From Candidatus Butyricimonas faecavium (GTDB lineage: Bacteria > Bacteroidota > Bacteroidia > Bacteroidales > Marinifilaceae), in contig CALUKD010000004.1 in NCBI GenBank assembly GCA_944321125.1, forward strand, positions 1 to 64,000: a stretch of DNA of 64,000 bases, read 5' to 3'. A model generated the notes under the pieces. It worked only from the letters and a program-made list of their open reading frames with translations. It ran no database searches and was not told the origin of the DNA. This document shows, in pieces, positions 17,716 to 26,671 of the stretch. The number at the start of each line of letters is the position of its first letter. Position 1 is the stretch's first letter. The translations under genes were made by a program, and so were the position numbers.

Positions 17716-19275
17716 TTATTTTGTAACTCTTTCAAGCCATTTTACCATACCAAGCATCACTCCCATAGATACAAGGCATACGATCAAAAATACTGACCAA
17801 CATTGCCAAATCGGCCATGCATTATACATGAGAGGACCAATCCAAAGTAGAAGGTTACCGAGGGCGGTAGCAGCAAGCCATAAACCTTGACATAAACCAA
17901 GCATACTCTTTGGAGCAACTTTCGATACAAATGATAATCCAAGAGGTGAGATAAATAGTTCTGCTACTGTTAAGAAGAAATAAGTAACTATAAGAACCCA
18001 CCAATGAGCTTTTGTTGCCATTTGCTCTGCGATAGGAAGACCTCTGTAGGCGTCTGCAGAAGGGTAACCTTTCATGATTGAGAAGACTGCAAGGAACAAA
18101 AATGCTAAACCAGCAATGAACATACCGATTGCAATCTTTCTTGGGGTTGAAATCTCTTTACCACGTCTTGCAAGGAATCCGAAAATAGCCATAATCATTG
18201 GTGTAAGAACAATGACAAAAAACGGATTAATTGCTTGCCATACTTCTGGAGCAACTGCAGAAGAGTCTACAAAGTCGCGAGCAAAGAATGAAAGAGACAT
18301 CCCGTTCTGATGGAATGAGAACCAGAAGAAAATAACGATACCTAAAACAGCGAACAAAGCATACATTCTCTGCTTAATTTCTTTAGCCATAGCAGCTTTT
18401 TCCTCTGCCGTGTAAGTTACACTCTGAGCAGCAGCTTTTTTTGCTGGATTCGGGAATGTTTTTTGTGAAGTAAAGAAAATTACAAGAGAAATAAGCATAG
18501 CTGCAACAGAGGCAATGAATGAGTAGTGAATTCCTTCATTGAAAATTTGCAAATATTGGAGACAAGAAGCTGTCATATCGGTAATAGCTCCACCAGCAGC
18601 AGTCATAAGTTGCTGTAAGTTAGCAAGAGCTTCGGGAGCCATGGTTGCAGCATTGTTGATATACTCGTGACAAAGGGCTGGAAGTTGTGCATTATAAGAT
18701 AATCCGTTTACACCCAACCACCATTGGCGTAAAACCGGAGCTATAAATGGAGCAATTAGACCACCCACGTTGATGAATACGTAGAAAATTTGGAAACCTG
18801 AATCTCTCTTGTCTTTTGCAATTTTAAGAGCATCGGGACCTTGTTTTGCGGCTTCTGCTTCAAAATTATCATACATTTGACCTACGATAGCTTGTAAATT
18901 ACCTTTGAACAAACCGTTACCAAATGCGATAAGAAATAAGGCAACGCAAGTGAGAGTCAATAACCAGGTTGTATTTTGCGATGTCGCAAGGATTGGAACA
19001 GATAGGATAATGTATCCTATTGCCATAACTGCGAGACCAGTTTTAATGGTTCCTTTGTAGTTCTGTGTACGGTCAGCAATGAGACCGCCGACAAGACTTA
19101 AAATATAAATACCAGCATAAAAGAAGGAATAAATGGTACCACTGGCGGCTTCGCTCAAACCAAATTTAGAACATAGGAATAACACTAACACGGCATTCAT
19201 GATGTAATAGCCGAAACGTTCTCCCATATTACTTAGAGCCGCAGTAAGCAACCCTTTAGGATGATTTTTGAACAT
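17716..19275 (-). CDS. POT/PTR-family proton-coupled oligopeptide transporter
   Basis: A 519-aa inner-membrane transporter of the major facilitator superfamily, with about twelve to fourteen hydrophobic helices. The start MFKNHPKGLLTAALSNMGER and the ExxERFGYY-like segment (here GERFGYY, preceded by Asn-Met), plus GGLIADR and GNGLFKGNLQAIVG, are the POT signature region. A central insertion (residues ~190-240) is longer than in Escherichia coli DtpA, as often seen in Bacteroidota members. It probably imports di- and tripeptides for PepT. A -7 match lies about 65 bp upstream on the minus strand. Confidence 0.92.
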   Translation of the reverse strand: MFKNHPKGLLTAALSNMGERFGYYIMNAVLVLFLCSKFGLSEAASGTIYSFFYAGIYILSLVGGLIADRTQNYKGTIKTGLAVMAIGYIILSVPILATSQNTTWLLTLTCVALFLIAFGNGLFKGNLQAIVGQMYDNFEAEAAKQGPDALKIAKDKRDSGFQIFYVFINVGGLIAPFIAPVLRQWWLGVNGLSYNAQLPALCHEYINNAATMAPEALANLQQLMTAAGGAITDMTASCLQYLQIFNEGIHYSFIASVAAMLISLVIFFTSQKTFPNPAKKAAAQSVTYTAEEKAAMAKEIKQRMYALFAVLGIVIFFWFSFHQNGMSLSFFARDFVDSSAVAPEVWQAINPFFVIVLTPMIMAIFGFLARRGKEISTPRKIAIGMFIAGLAFLFLAVFSIMKGYPSADAYRGLPIAEQMATKAHWWVLIVTYFFLTVAELFISPLGLSFVSKVAPKSMLGLCQGLWLAATALGNLLLWIGPLMYNAWPIWQCWSVFLIVCLVSMGVMLGMVKWLERVTK

Positions 19276-19337
19276 AACTTTTGTTTTTAATTTGTATTGG
19301 TAAATAATTAAATTTTTTCATTCACGCTAATAGTCTG

Positions 19338-19345
19338 CAAATATA
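19338..19345 (-). promoter_or_regulatory. Candidate -7 element of the POT gene
   Basis: TATATTTG on the minus strand matches TAnnTTTG, about 62 bp upstream of the transporter ATG. It lies in the short divergent spacer shared with the NAD(P)HX repair gene. Confidence 0.5.
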
Positions 19346-19393
19346 AATTATTTTTTTATCTTTAGTCATTGAAAACGTTTGAAACCTATCGCC

Positions 19394-20929
19394 ATGTTGA
19401 AGAATAATAAAATTTTCAAGACTTCGGATTTACGAAACTTGGATAAATATACAATTGAGAATGAGCCTATAACATCATTAGATTTAATGGAGAGAGCGGC
19501 TACTGTTTTTACAGAAAAATTATTGATTTTTTTCCCCAGCAACCATATTTTTAACATTTTGGCCGGTTCTGGAAATAACGGGGGAGACGGATACGTCGTG
19601 GCAAGATTATTGCTTCAAAAAGGATTAAATGTCAAGGTTTTTGGTTTGCATGAAGGTAGTAGCCTTTCTCCGGATTGTGCTGTAAACAGGAAACGATTCA
19701 TTGATATGGGAGGACGGTATATTGAGGTGAAAAATCCGGATAATTTGCAATTGGATACAAATAGCGTGCTGGTGGATGCCATTTTCGGGGCTGGGTTAAA
19801 TCGTCCGGTAACGGGATTTTTGGGAGATGTAATTAATCGGGTAAATTGTTTGTCTCATCCGGTAGTAGCAATAGATATTCCTTCTGGTTTGATGGGAGAG
19901 AATAACGGGGAAAATAACGGGGCGATCATAAAAGCTGATTATACATTTACTTTTCAATTCCCAAAATTAGCTTTTATGTTTCCGGAAAATGTATTTTACG
20001 TGGGACATTGGGAAGTGTTGGATATCCGTTTGCATCCAGCTATATTGAGGGAGTATCCTGCTACGTACTATTACCTGACAGAGGATGTGGTTGCATCCCG
20101 GTTATTGATTCCGGGAAAGTTTTCTCATAAAGGAACCTTGGGTAATACTTTATTAGTAGCAGGTTCTTATTCCATGATGGGGGCTGCCGTGTTATCGGCC
20201 AAGGGGGCTATTCGATCCGGAACGGGACTACTTTCCATGCATGTTCCTCGCAAATTGAAAGAAGTGATTCATTTGTCCGTGCCGGAAGCATTAGTTGAAG
20301 TAGATCGGAATGAATTTTGTTTTTCTGGTGTAGATGATCTTTCCCGTATCCAAGCGATCGGGATTGGTCCGGGTATTGGGACTTCACCCGTCACGGCAGA
20401 AGGGATTCGTCAACTGTTATCAGTATGGCGAGGAAAAATCGTGTTGGATGCAGATGCCTTGAATTTATTGGCATCGAATTCCGGATTACTGGAGCTCCTC
20501 CCAGAAGGAGCGATATTAACTCCTCATCCGAAAGAATTTGAAAGATTAGCAGGAAAAAGTGTAAATGATTTTGATAGATTAAATAAATTAAGCACCTTTG
20601 CACATCTACACCAAGTGTATGTCGTGCTAAAAGGTGCATATACGATAATAGCAACCCCGGAGGGGGAATGTTATTTTAATATGACAGGTAATCCGGGAAT
20701 GGCCAAGGGTGGGGCAGGAGACGTGTTAACAGGTGTTATTGCAGCTTTATTAGCAAGTGGTCATTCTTCGTTGGATGCGGCTATAATTGGGGTGTATGCC
20801 CACGGTTTAGCCGGTGATTTGGTCGCAGAAGAGCAGGGAATGAGAGGAACACGAGCGGGGGATATTGCCGATAGATTAGGTTTGGTGTGGAAAAAGATGG
20901 AAACATATAATATGGCTAAACAGCGATAG
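19394..20929 (+). CDS. nnr: Bifunctional NAD(P)HX epimerase / ADP-dependent dehydratase
   Basis: Repairs hydrated NADH and NADPH: the N-terminal YjeF_N domain (to about residue 210) epimerises R/S-NAD(P)HX and the C-terminal ribokinase-like domain (about 220-510) dehydrates the S form using ADP. Visible motifs are GSGNNGGDGYVVARLL and DAIFGAGLNRPV in the epimerase half, and IGPGIGTS, LDADALNLL, LTPHPKEFERL and GNPGMAKGGAGDVLTGVIA in the kinase-like half. ATG 19394 gives 511 aa; a frame-compatible TTG at 19379 is less likely. It is followed after 4 bp by the DUF4831 gene. Confidence 0.94.
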   Translation: MLKNNKIFKTSDLRNLDKYTIENEPITSLDLMERAATVFTEKLLIFFPSNHIFNILAGSGNNGGDGYVVARLLLQKGLNVKVFGLHEGSSLSPDCAVNRKRFIDMGGRYIEVKNPDNLQLDTNSVLVDAIFGAGLNRPVTGFLGDVINRVNCLSHPVVAIDIPSGLMGENNGENNGAIIKADYTFTFQFPKLAFMFPENVFYVGHWEVLDIRLHPAILREYPATYYYLTEDVVASRLLIPGKFSHKGTLGNTLLVAGSYSMMGAAVLSAKGAIRSGTGLLSMHVPRKLKEVIHLSVPEALVEVDRNEFCFSGVDDLSRIQAIGIGPGIGTSPVTAEGIRQLLSVWRGKIVLDADALNLLASNSGLLELLPEGAILTPHPKEFERLAGKSVNDFDRLNKLSTFAHLHQVYVVLKGAYTIIATPEGECYFNMTGNPGMAKGGAGDVLTGVIAALLASGHSSLDAAIIGVYAHGLAGDLVAEEQGMRGTRAGDIADRLGLVWKKMETYNMAKQR

Positions 20930-20933
20930 AAAG

Positions 20934-22046
20934 ATGAAAAAATTGTTTTTTATAATCGGATTAATGGGATTGGTATCCCTGTCTGTTTCGGGACAGAAAA
21001 AGAGAGAATTGACCACGCAGGTGTCAATTGATTATACTCTGCCAAAGATCAGTTATGACGTGGTTGTTACCATGGAATGTAGCCGCTTGATTCCGGGGCC
21101 TTTCCGGCAATATGCCGAACAACAGTTAGGAATCTCTCCGGAGATTACGAGTGAAGGCGAAGAGTGGACGATCAAGAACATCAAATTTATTCCGAGGGCC
21201 TTACCCGATCCGAAAGCTTCTTATACCGTGAATGCTGTCGGTGAATATAATTCTATTTTATTAAATGTAACTCCTGAAGGTTTTTTAGCTGGTGTGGGAA
21301 GTGGTAACACAAACCGGACTAGTGATGAAGAGATTGTTTACGAGGAAAAGGAGAAAAGTGTTGGTTCAAGTATTAATTACGTGTATTTCGGTATTCGCTC
21401 CACTCAAAAGGAAGTACTTGATTCCAATTTTACGGAGATGGAAGTTGAGGGTGAGATTCGTCGGGTATGGGATCCGATAGAACGTCATGTGTTAAAAGAA
21501 AATAAAGATTACGTGGACGAGATTACGTCAGAGATATTCAATATTCGTAAAAAGAGATTGGAATTATTAGCCGGAGGTTCGGCCACGGCAGAGGCTTTAA
21601 AAGCTTTAGATGAACTTGAGGCGAATTACATGAGTTTGTTTATGGGAAAAAAGGAAAAACGTGAAGTGGTTGAAACTATCTCTTTTGTTCCGGAAAAAGC
21701 TGACGAGTCAGTTGTTTTGTTCCGTTTTTCCAAGAATGACGGGATCACGGCAAAGAATAATGTGTCTGCTATTCCTTATATTGTTGAGTTGAAAAATATT
21801 TATGTTCCGAAGCGGGATGCCCAACAGGATGGAAATTCTCGTTCTGTCTCATCTCTCTCTTATCGTGAACCGGCTGTTGCTGATTTGTGTTTGTTGAAAG
21901 GGAAAGAAACCGTGATGACCGTTCGTTGTATCATACCGCAACTCGGATTCATCAAACAATTCCCTTTGGATGTTATCAATAACGAAGGTATTTCTATCGA
22001 TTTTTACCCGCAATATGGTTCGATAAAAGGTATAATGAAAAAATAA
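20934..22046 (+). CDS. DUF4831-family secreted protein
   Basis: A 370-aa protein with a signal peptide (SLSVSGQ) and the DUF4831 pattern: an early Tyr/Leu strand (QVSIDYTLPKISYDVVV), the conserved TNRTSDEEIVYEEKE-like segment, and a second domain beginning KREVVETISFVPEK. The function is unknown. It starts 4 bp after nnr and ends 20 bp before the ClC gene, so the three probably form one operon, though a metabolic link is not evident. Confidence 0.75.
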   Translation: MKKLFFIIGLMGLVSLSVSGQKKRELTTQVSIDYTLPKISYDVVVTMECSRLIPGPFRQYAEQQLGISPEITSEGEEWTIKNIKFIPRALPDPKASYTVNAVGEYNSILLNVTPEGFLAGVGSGNTNRTSDEEIVYEEKEKSVGSSINYVYFGIRSTQKEVLDSNFTEMEVEGEIRRVWDPIERHVLKENKDYVDEITSEIFNIRKKRLELLAGGSATAEALKALDELEANYMSLFMGKKEKREVVETISFVPEKADESVVLFRFSKNDGITAKNNVSAIPYIVELKNIYVPKRDAQQDGNSRSVSSLSYREPAVADLCLLKGKETVMTVRCIIPQLGFIKQFPLDVINNEGISIDFYPQYGSIKGIMKK

Positions 22047-22066
22047 GTTTGATATACTTTTAGACC

Positions 22067-23854
22067 ATGGCGGCGATTAACGAAAAAGGGGTATTGGGGA
22101 AGTTTTTGGTGTGGCGAGTCCGTTACATCAAGGAAAAGCAGTTTATTGTCATGCTGAGTATTCTAGTCGGTATTGTTACTGGATTAGCGGGAGTTGTGCT
22201 GAAAAATATGGTGCATTTTACACATATGTTTTTCACGGAACGGATGCAGGTCGACAGTGGTAACTTGCTTTTTTTTATTTACCCTTTTATTGGGATATTG
22301 CTGACAACGTTATTTGTAAAATTTTTCGTGAAAGAGGGGATCAGTCATGGCGTAACAAAAGTGTTGTATGCTATTTCCCGTCGCAACAGTATGATCAAAC
22401 CACACAACAATTATACTTCGATGATTGCCAGTACTCTGACCATTGGTTTCGGAGGATCGGTAGGAACGGAGGCCACCATCGTGTTGACAGGGGCTTCCAT
22501 CGGTTCGAATTTGGCACGTTTATTCCGGATGAACTACAAGGTGATGACCCTGATGATCGGTTGTGGGGCGGCAGGAGCCATTGCCGGGATTTTTAAAGCT
22601 CCAATTGCCGGAATTGTATTCACGATGGAAGTGTTGATGCTTGATTTAACGATGGCTTCATTGGTGCCGTTGATGTTTACGGCCATCACCTCGTATGTGG
22701 TCACGTTCTTTCTCATGGGGGATGGTTTTGTATTTTCTTACCAGATCACAGATAAATTTGTGATGGCTAATTTCCCTTACTATGTTATACTGGGAATCTT
22801 TGCAGGGGTATTGTCCGTGTATTTCGTTCGGATGAATCTCCGGGTGGAGCAATTTCTAGGGCGTATCAAACAAACATGGAAAAGAATAGCTATCGGTGGA
22901 GCTTTATTAGGTGTCATTATTTTCGTATTTCCCCCTCTATATGGTGAAGGTTACACAGCTTTGGATGCCATGATGGCTGGGCATTCCGATAAATTATTGA
23001 ATAATACTTATTTCTTCGGTTTTCGGGATAGTACATGGATGATGATCCTTTTCGTGGTTGGTCTAATATTTGTCAAAGTGATTGCCACGGCTTTAACCAA
23101 TGGCAGTGGGGGTGTTGGAGGTGTTTTTGCGCCAAGTCTGTTCACGGGTGGTGTTGCCGGTTATTTGTTAGCGATGCTAATTAACATGAGTGGAATCCGT
23201 ATCGTGGAACCCAGTCATTTTGTCTTGGCAGGAATGGCAGGAACGATGTCCGGAGTCATGAAGGCTCCGTTAACAGCCATGTTCTTGATTGCAGAGATTT
23301 CAGGAGGTTATGCTTTATTCCTGCCTTTAATGCTGACCTCAGTTATTTCTTACCTGACTAGCCAAGGGATGGAACCTTATTCTATTTATGCCCGCCGTTT
23401 GGCCATGCAGGGAGACCTGCTAACTCACAACAAAGATAAAGCCGTGTTGACTTTGATGAAATTGAATAGGGTGGTGGAAACGGATTTCAAGACAATAGAG
23501 GTGGATGCAACATTAGGTGATTTGGTAAAAGTTGTTTCCAAGTCGAGTCGGAATCTATTTCCTGTTTTGAATTCCAATCAACAGCTGTTGGGTATTGTCT
23601 TGTTGGATGATATTCGTAAAGTGATGTTTAATCAGGAATTGTATTCGAAAACTTACGTGCGGGATTTCATGACAACACCTTCCGTGGTGATTGACATCAA
23701 TGATTCGATGGAGGTGGTCATGAAAAAATTCGAAGACACAAAAGCGTGGAATCTGCCTGTTCTTCAAGATCATAAATATGTTGGTTTTGTTTCTAAGGCT
23801 AAGATATTCAACACGTATCGAAAAGTGTTGATTCATTTCTCTGATGATGAATAG
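22067..23854 (+). CDS. ClC-family chloride channel/antiporter with CBS pair
   Basis: A 595-aa inner-membrane protein. The hydrophobic ClC core covers about residues 20-430, with ion-path motifs GFGGSVGTEATIV (gating Glu region) and GSGGVGGVFAPSLF (GxFxP site). Two cytoplasmic CBS domains follow (about 455-590; FKTIEVDATLGDLV, LFPVLNSNQQLLG, VRDFMTTPSVVID), which in this family bind adenine nucleotides and regulate transport. Whether it is a channel or a Cl-/H+ exchanger cannot be decided here. It is last in the nnr-DUF4831-clc cluster. Confidence 0.93.
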   Translation: MAAINEKGVLGKFLVWRVRYIKEKQFIVMLSILVGIVTGLAGVVLKNMVHFTHMFFTERMQVDSGNLLFFIYPFIGILLTTLFVKFFVKEGISHGVTKVLYAISRRNSMIKPHNNYTSMIASTLTIGFGGSVGTEATIVLTGASIGSNLARLFRMNYKVMTLMIGCGAAGAIAGIFKAPIAGIVFTMEVLMLDLTMASLVPLMFTAITSYVVTFFLMGDGFVFSYQITDKFVMANFPYYVILGIFAGVLSVYFVRMNLRVEQFLGRIKQTWKRIAIGGALLGVIIFVFPPLYGEGYTALDAMMAGHSDKLLNNTYFFGFRDSTWMMILFVVGLIFVKVIATALTNGSGGVGGVFAPSLFTGGVAGYLLAMLINMSGIRIVEPSHFVLAGMAGTMSGVMKAPLTAMFLIAEISGGYALFLPLMLTSVISYLTSQGMEPYSIYARRLAMQGDLLTHNKDKAVLTLMKLNRVVETDFKTIEVDATLGDLVKVVSKSSRNLFPVLNSNQQLLGIVLLDDIRKVMFNQELYSKTYVRDFMTTPSVVIDINDSMEVVMKKFEDTKAWNLPVLQDHKYVGFVSKAKIFNTYRKVLIHFSDDE

Positions 23855-24014
23855 TTTTTAATGTAACAATTTAGATCGTTTTGCGTTATTTGTGGCGATA
23901 CATTAGATTTAATGTGTCTAAATAACTTCTTATTAGAAAAAAGAAGTTGCATTATTAGAAATAAACTATATATTCGCGGCAAAAATAAGAAATTACATTA
24001 AAAACGATATAACT

Positions 24015-24236
24015 ATGTATTGGACACTAGAACTTGCCTCAAAATTGGAAGATGCACCTTGGCCAGCATCAAAAGATGAGTTGATAGACTACGCCATTCG
24101 TTCCGGGGCACCTATGGAAGTGATCGAAAATCTTCAGGATATCGAGGATGATGAGGAAATATTTGAAAGTATTGAAGATATTTGGCCAGACTATCCGAGT
24201 AAAGATGATTTTTTCTTCAACGAAGACGAGTATTAA
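24015..24236 (+). CDS. DUF2795-family small acidic protein
   Basis: A 73-aa cytoplasmic protein with the conserved start MYWTLELASKLEDAPWPASK, the ELIDYAIRSGAP helix and a strongly acidic tail (EDDEEIFESIEDIWPDYPSK). It is widespread and highly conserved in Bacteroidota, usually as a single gene. No biochemical role is known. A TATATTCG, one mismatch from TAnnTTTG, lies about 45 bp upstream, and a strong terminator follows. Confidence 0.88.
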   Translation: MYWTLELASKLEDAPWPASKDELIDYAIRSGAPMEVIENLQDIEDDEEIFESIEDIWPDYPSKDDFFFNEDEY

Positions 24237-24259
24237 TTTATTCAGATAGATGAAAAGAT

Positions 24260-24292
24260 AACGAACCACTCCGGGAGGAGTGGTTCGTTGTT
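24260..24292 (+). terminator. Terminator-like hairpin after DUF2795 gene
   Basis: AACGAACCACTCC pairs perfectly with GGAGTGGTTCGTT over a GGGA-type loop. The T tail is weak (GTTCT), so it may work as an mRNA 3-prime stabiliser as well. Confidence 0.75.
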
Positions 24293-24415
24293 CTATATAG
24301 AAATATGAGCTCTTCCTATTTTTGGGGAGGGGATATTTATTTTCCATTATATATAGGAATTATTATTTTTATTTATAAATTTGATATTTACATCCGTAAA
24401 TTGTTAAAATGAATA

Positions 24416-24428
24416 GGGGGGGTGGGGG
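24416..24428 (+). repeat. Homopolymeric G tract (G7-T-G5) upstream of the ECF sigma gene
   Basis: Thirteen bases with a single T interruption, 45 bp before the sigma ATG in otherwise AT-rich DNA; the last G block can also pair with TCCCC at 24434-24438. Such tracts can slip during replication. Confidence 0.6.
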
Positions 24429-24472
24429 AACAGTCCCCAATTTTAATGATAGGTGTGATATAATTAAAGGTT

Positions 24473-25021
24473 ATGATAGAGTCCATGGAAATATTAGTAA
24501 GGCAGATGTCAAATGGAGATAGAAAGGCATATGCGGCTTTATTTCATGAATTTTACACTCCTTTATTACTTTATTCTATAAAATTCACGAAGAATAGGGA
24601 TGCTTCGGAAGATATTGTGCAGGATTTTTTCTGTCGTTTGTGGGAGGGACGCAAAAGGGTGGTAAATGGCAAGTCCTTTTATGCTTATATTTATAGTTCT
24701 GTGCGTAATCGTTCATTAAATTATTTAAGGGATATCCATTCTGTGTCTATTGAGGGGTTTGAAAAACAGTCTGATGAGGATTTTTTGTGCGAGATGATGG
24801 AAGAAGAAGTGTATAGAGAGTTGTATGCTGCTATCCAAAAACTACCTAAACGTTGTCGCCAGATTTTTTTATTGAAACTAGACGGGGAAGAAAATCAAAA
24901 AATTGCTGATATGCTTCAAATATCAGAGGAAACCGTCAGGAGTCAGTTAAGAAGAGGTAAAGAGTTACTACAAAATAGTGTTATCAGTTTCTATATTTTG
25001 GGATTAATATGTTATTTTTGA
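24473..25021 (+). CDS. ECF RNA polymerase sigma factor (FecI/SigW-like)
   Basis: A 182-aa group IV sigma factor. Region 2 (AYAALFHEFYTPLLLYSIKF, then SEDIVQDFFCRLWEGRK) and region 4 (LPKRCRQIFLLKLDGEENQK, IADMLQISEETVRSQLRRGK) are intact. In Bacteroidota such factors are held by a FecR anti-sigma protein and freed by a signal from an STN-domain TonB receptor; exactly those genes follow (fecR 25425, susC-like 26672). The unusual feature is a 403-bp gap before fecR. The tail ends with a hydrophobic ILGLICYF stretch. Confidence 0.93.
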   Translation: MIESMEILVRQMSNGDRKAYAALFHEFYTPLLLYSIKFTKNRDASEDIVQDFFCRLWEGRKRVVNGKSFYAYIYSSVRNRSLNYLRDIHSVSIEGFEKQSDEDFLCEMMEEEVYRELYAAIQKLPKRCRQIFLLKLDGEENQKIADMLQISEETVRSQLRRGKELLQNSVISFYILGLICYF

Positions 25022-25424
25022 GTTTATCTTTTCCTATTGGAGGTTTATAGGAGGATAAACGTCCAAATTATTTTGATAAAGTTTACAAATCGTGTGTATC
25101 ATGTAATCAAGTTATTGCTATATATATATTATCATGTTAATATTTGCTATGCAAGTATGATATTTTGTTATAATATAGGAACGGAGTAAGAATGAGAGAG
25201 CGGGTAACACGATAACAAGAATTTAATTGTATTTAACATTTTCTACTCGTAGAATTTGTGGAAATAATGTGTTTTTATATAAATTTCGGGTTTATCTTTT
25301 TGTAAATTAGTATTTTGATTGTCGTGATAAATAATAAAGATTATTTTTTCCAAAAAATAGGGAAGTGATTTGCACGTTTCTCTGTTTTGTGTGTATGTAT
25401 AATGATATGATATGAATGTAGATA
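25022..25424. other. Long AT-rich spacer between sigma and anti-sigma genes
   Basis: No gene is visible. It opens with a hairpin at 25022-25060 (GTTTATC/GATAAAC outer and TCCTAT/ATAGGA inner stem) starting right at the sigma stop, contains a run of TA dinucleotides near 25120, and ends with a roughly 22-bp tandem duplication (GATATGAATGTAGATAATGA and its variant) that overlaps the fecR start. It probably houses a terminator or attenuator and a promoter recognised by the upstream sigma factor, but no consensus could be identified. Confidence 0.5.
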
Positions 25425-26594
25425 ATGAGTGATATGAATATAGATAACGAGAATATTAAGCGTATAATTGTTAAATCTGTTTTGGGGACTTTGACGGAAG
25501 AGGAAAATCTTGTATTGAAGGAATGGTTTCAGGAAAATGCCCGGAATTGGGTTCTCTATCAAAAGTTATCTTCTGCTGTTGGATTGAAACATAAATATGA
25601 GCAATATGAGAACGTGAATGTGGTGGAAGCTTTCCGGAGAAATCAACATGTTTTGAGTGTGTCAAAATATAGAGTGATGAGAAGGATTCTGCCCTATGCG
25701 GCGGTTGTATTTCTTTTATTTGGTGGAGTTTTTTGTTTTTTGATGAATCGTTCAGGAGAAATTCAGGAGGAGGATCCAGTTGTACTGTCTGCAGGTGGGA
25801 AATATGCAGAATTAATTTTGGCAGATGGTCAGAAGGTAGACTTGTATGAGGGGATGGAAATGAAATTTCAGGAAAGGACTTCCAATATTCAAATAGAAGG
25901 GAATGTGGTTTGTTATCAAGAGAAAACAGATCGTGTGACAGTCAACGAATACAACATGATTCGTACCCCTTTAGGGGGAGAATATTCCCTAATGTTGTCA
26001 GATGGTACGAAAGTTTGGTTAAATGCGATGTCTGAGTTACGTTATCCGGTGACATTCGGGGGAGATACTCGGGAAGTCGAGTTAAAAGGGGAAGCTTATT
26101 TTGAAGTGAAGGAAAATGAAGCTAAACCGTTTATCGTAAAAACAGACGATTTTAATGTTAGAGTATTGGGAACCTCTTTTAATATTTCAGCTTATTCAGA
26201 TTCCCCGTTGGCTTATACTACGCTTTGTAGCGGACATGTGCGATTAAGTGACCGGAGGGTCCCGGGCAAAGAGATTGATATTTTACCGGGTGAACAGTTG
26301 TCGTTTCATCGGGATAATCGGGAGATGAATGTTCGAGAGGTCGATGTTGACGTATTTGTTTCTTGGCGGGAAGGATTTTTCCGGTTTGATAATAATACTG
26401 TGGATGAGGTTTTTACGATCCTACAAAGATGGTATAATATACAGGTTTTTTATGCAAACATGGAAGTTCGACAGGAACTTTTCACAGGTAAATTGCCTCG
26501 TTTTGACAATTTTCAGATTATCATAGATTTGATAGAACGAGTGTCCGATTTGAAAATTGAGGTAAGAGGGGAAATGATTTATATAGATAAATAA
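25425..26594 (+). CDS. FecR-family anti-sigma factor
   Basis: A 389-aa single-pass membrane regulator. A cytoplasmic sigma-binding N-terminus (residues 1-80) precedes one transmembrane helix at about 87-107 (LPYAAVVFLLFGGVFCFLM) and a periplasmic FecR domain (MIRTPLGGEYSLMLSDGTKV, LNAMSELRYPVTF, EVELKGEAYFEV, VLGTSFNI), ending in the DUF4974 domain that contacts the STN domain of the receptor (FDNFQIIIDLIERVSDLKIE). It should hold the ECF sigma factor inactive until the neighbouring STN-TonB receptor signals. An in-frame ATG at 25434 is an alternative start. Confidence 0.94.
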   Translation: MSDMNIDNENIKRIIVKSVLGTLTEEENLVLKEWFQENARNWVLYQKLSSAVGLKHKYEQYENVNVVEAFRRNQHVLSVSKYRVMRRILPYAAVVFLLFGGVFCFLMNRSGEIQEEDPVVLSAGGKYAELILADGQKVDLYEGMEMKFQERTSNIQIEGNVVCYQEKTDRVTVNEYNMIRTPLGGEYSLMLSDGTKVWLNAMSELRYPVTFGGDTREVELKGEAYFEVKENEAKPFIVKTDDFNVRVLGTSFNISAYSDSPLAYTTLCSGHVRLSDRRVPGKEIDILPGEQLSFHRDNREMNVREVDVDVFVSWREGFFRFDNNTVDEVFTILQRWYNIQVFYANMEVRQELFTGKLPRFDNFQIIIDLIERVSDLKIEVRGEMIYIDK

Positions 26595-26597
26595 AAA

Positions 26598-26636
26598 AGA
26601 TTGGCAGAACAGCTAACCACAACCTTCTGCCAATCT
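26598..26636 (+). promoter_or_regulatory. Perfect 12-bp stem-loop in the susC leader
   Basis: AGATTGGCAGAA (26598-26609) pairs perfectly with TTCTGCCAATCT (26625-26636) over a 15-nt loop, between the fecR stop and the SusC start at 26672. There is no T tail, so it is not a classical terminator; an mRNA processing or stability element that sets different levels for fecR and susC is a plausible role. Confidence 0.65.
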
Positions 26637-26671
26637 CGCATGATGTTTAACAAAATAAACTCTACAAATTT

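Noticed and set aside
24416..24440. G-quadruplex in the sigma leader
   Set aside because: Only two G blocks long enough are present; a tract or small hairpin is the safer description.
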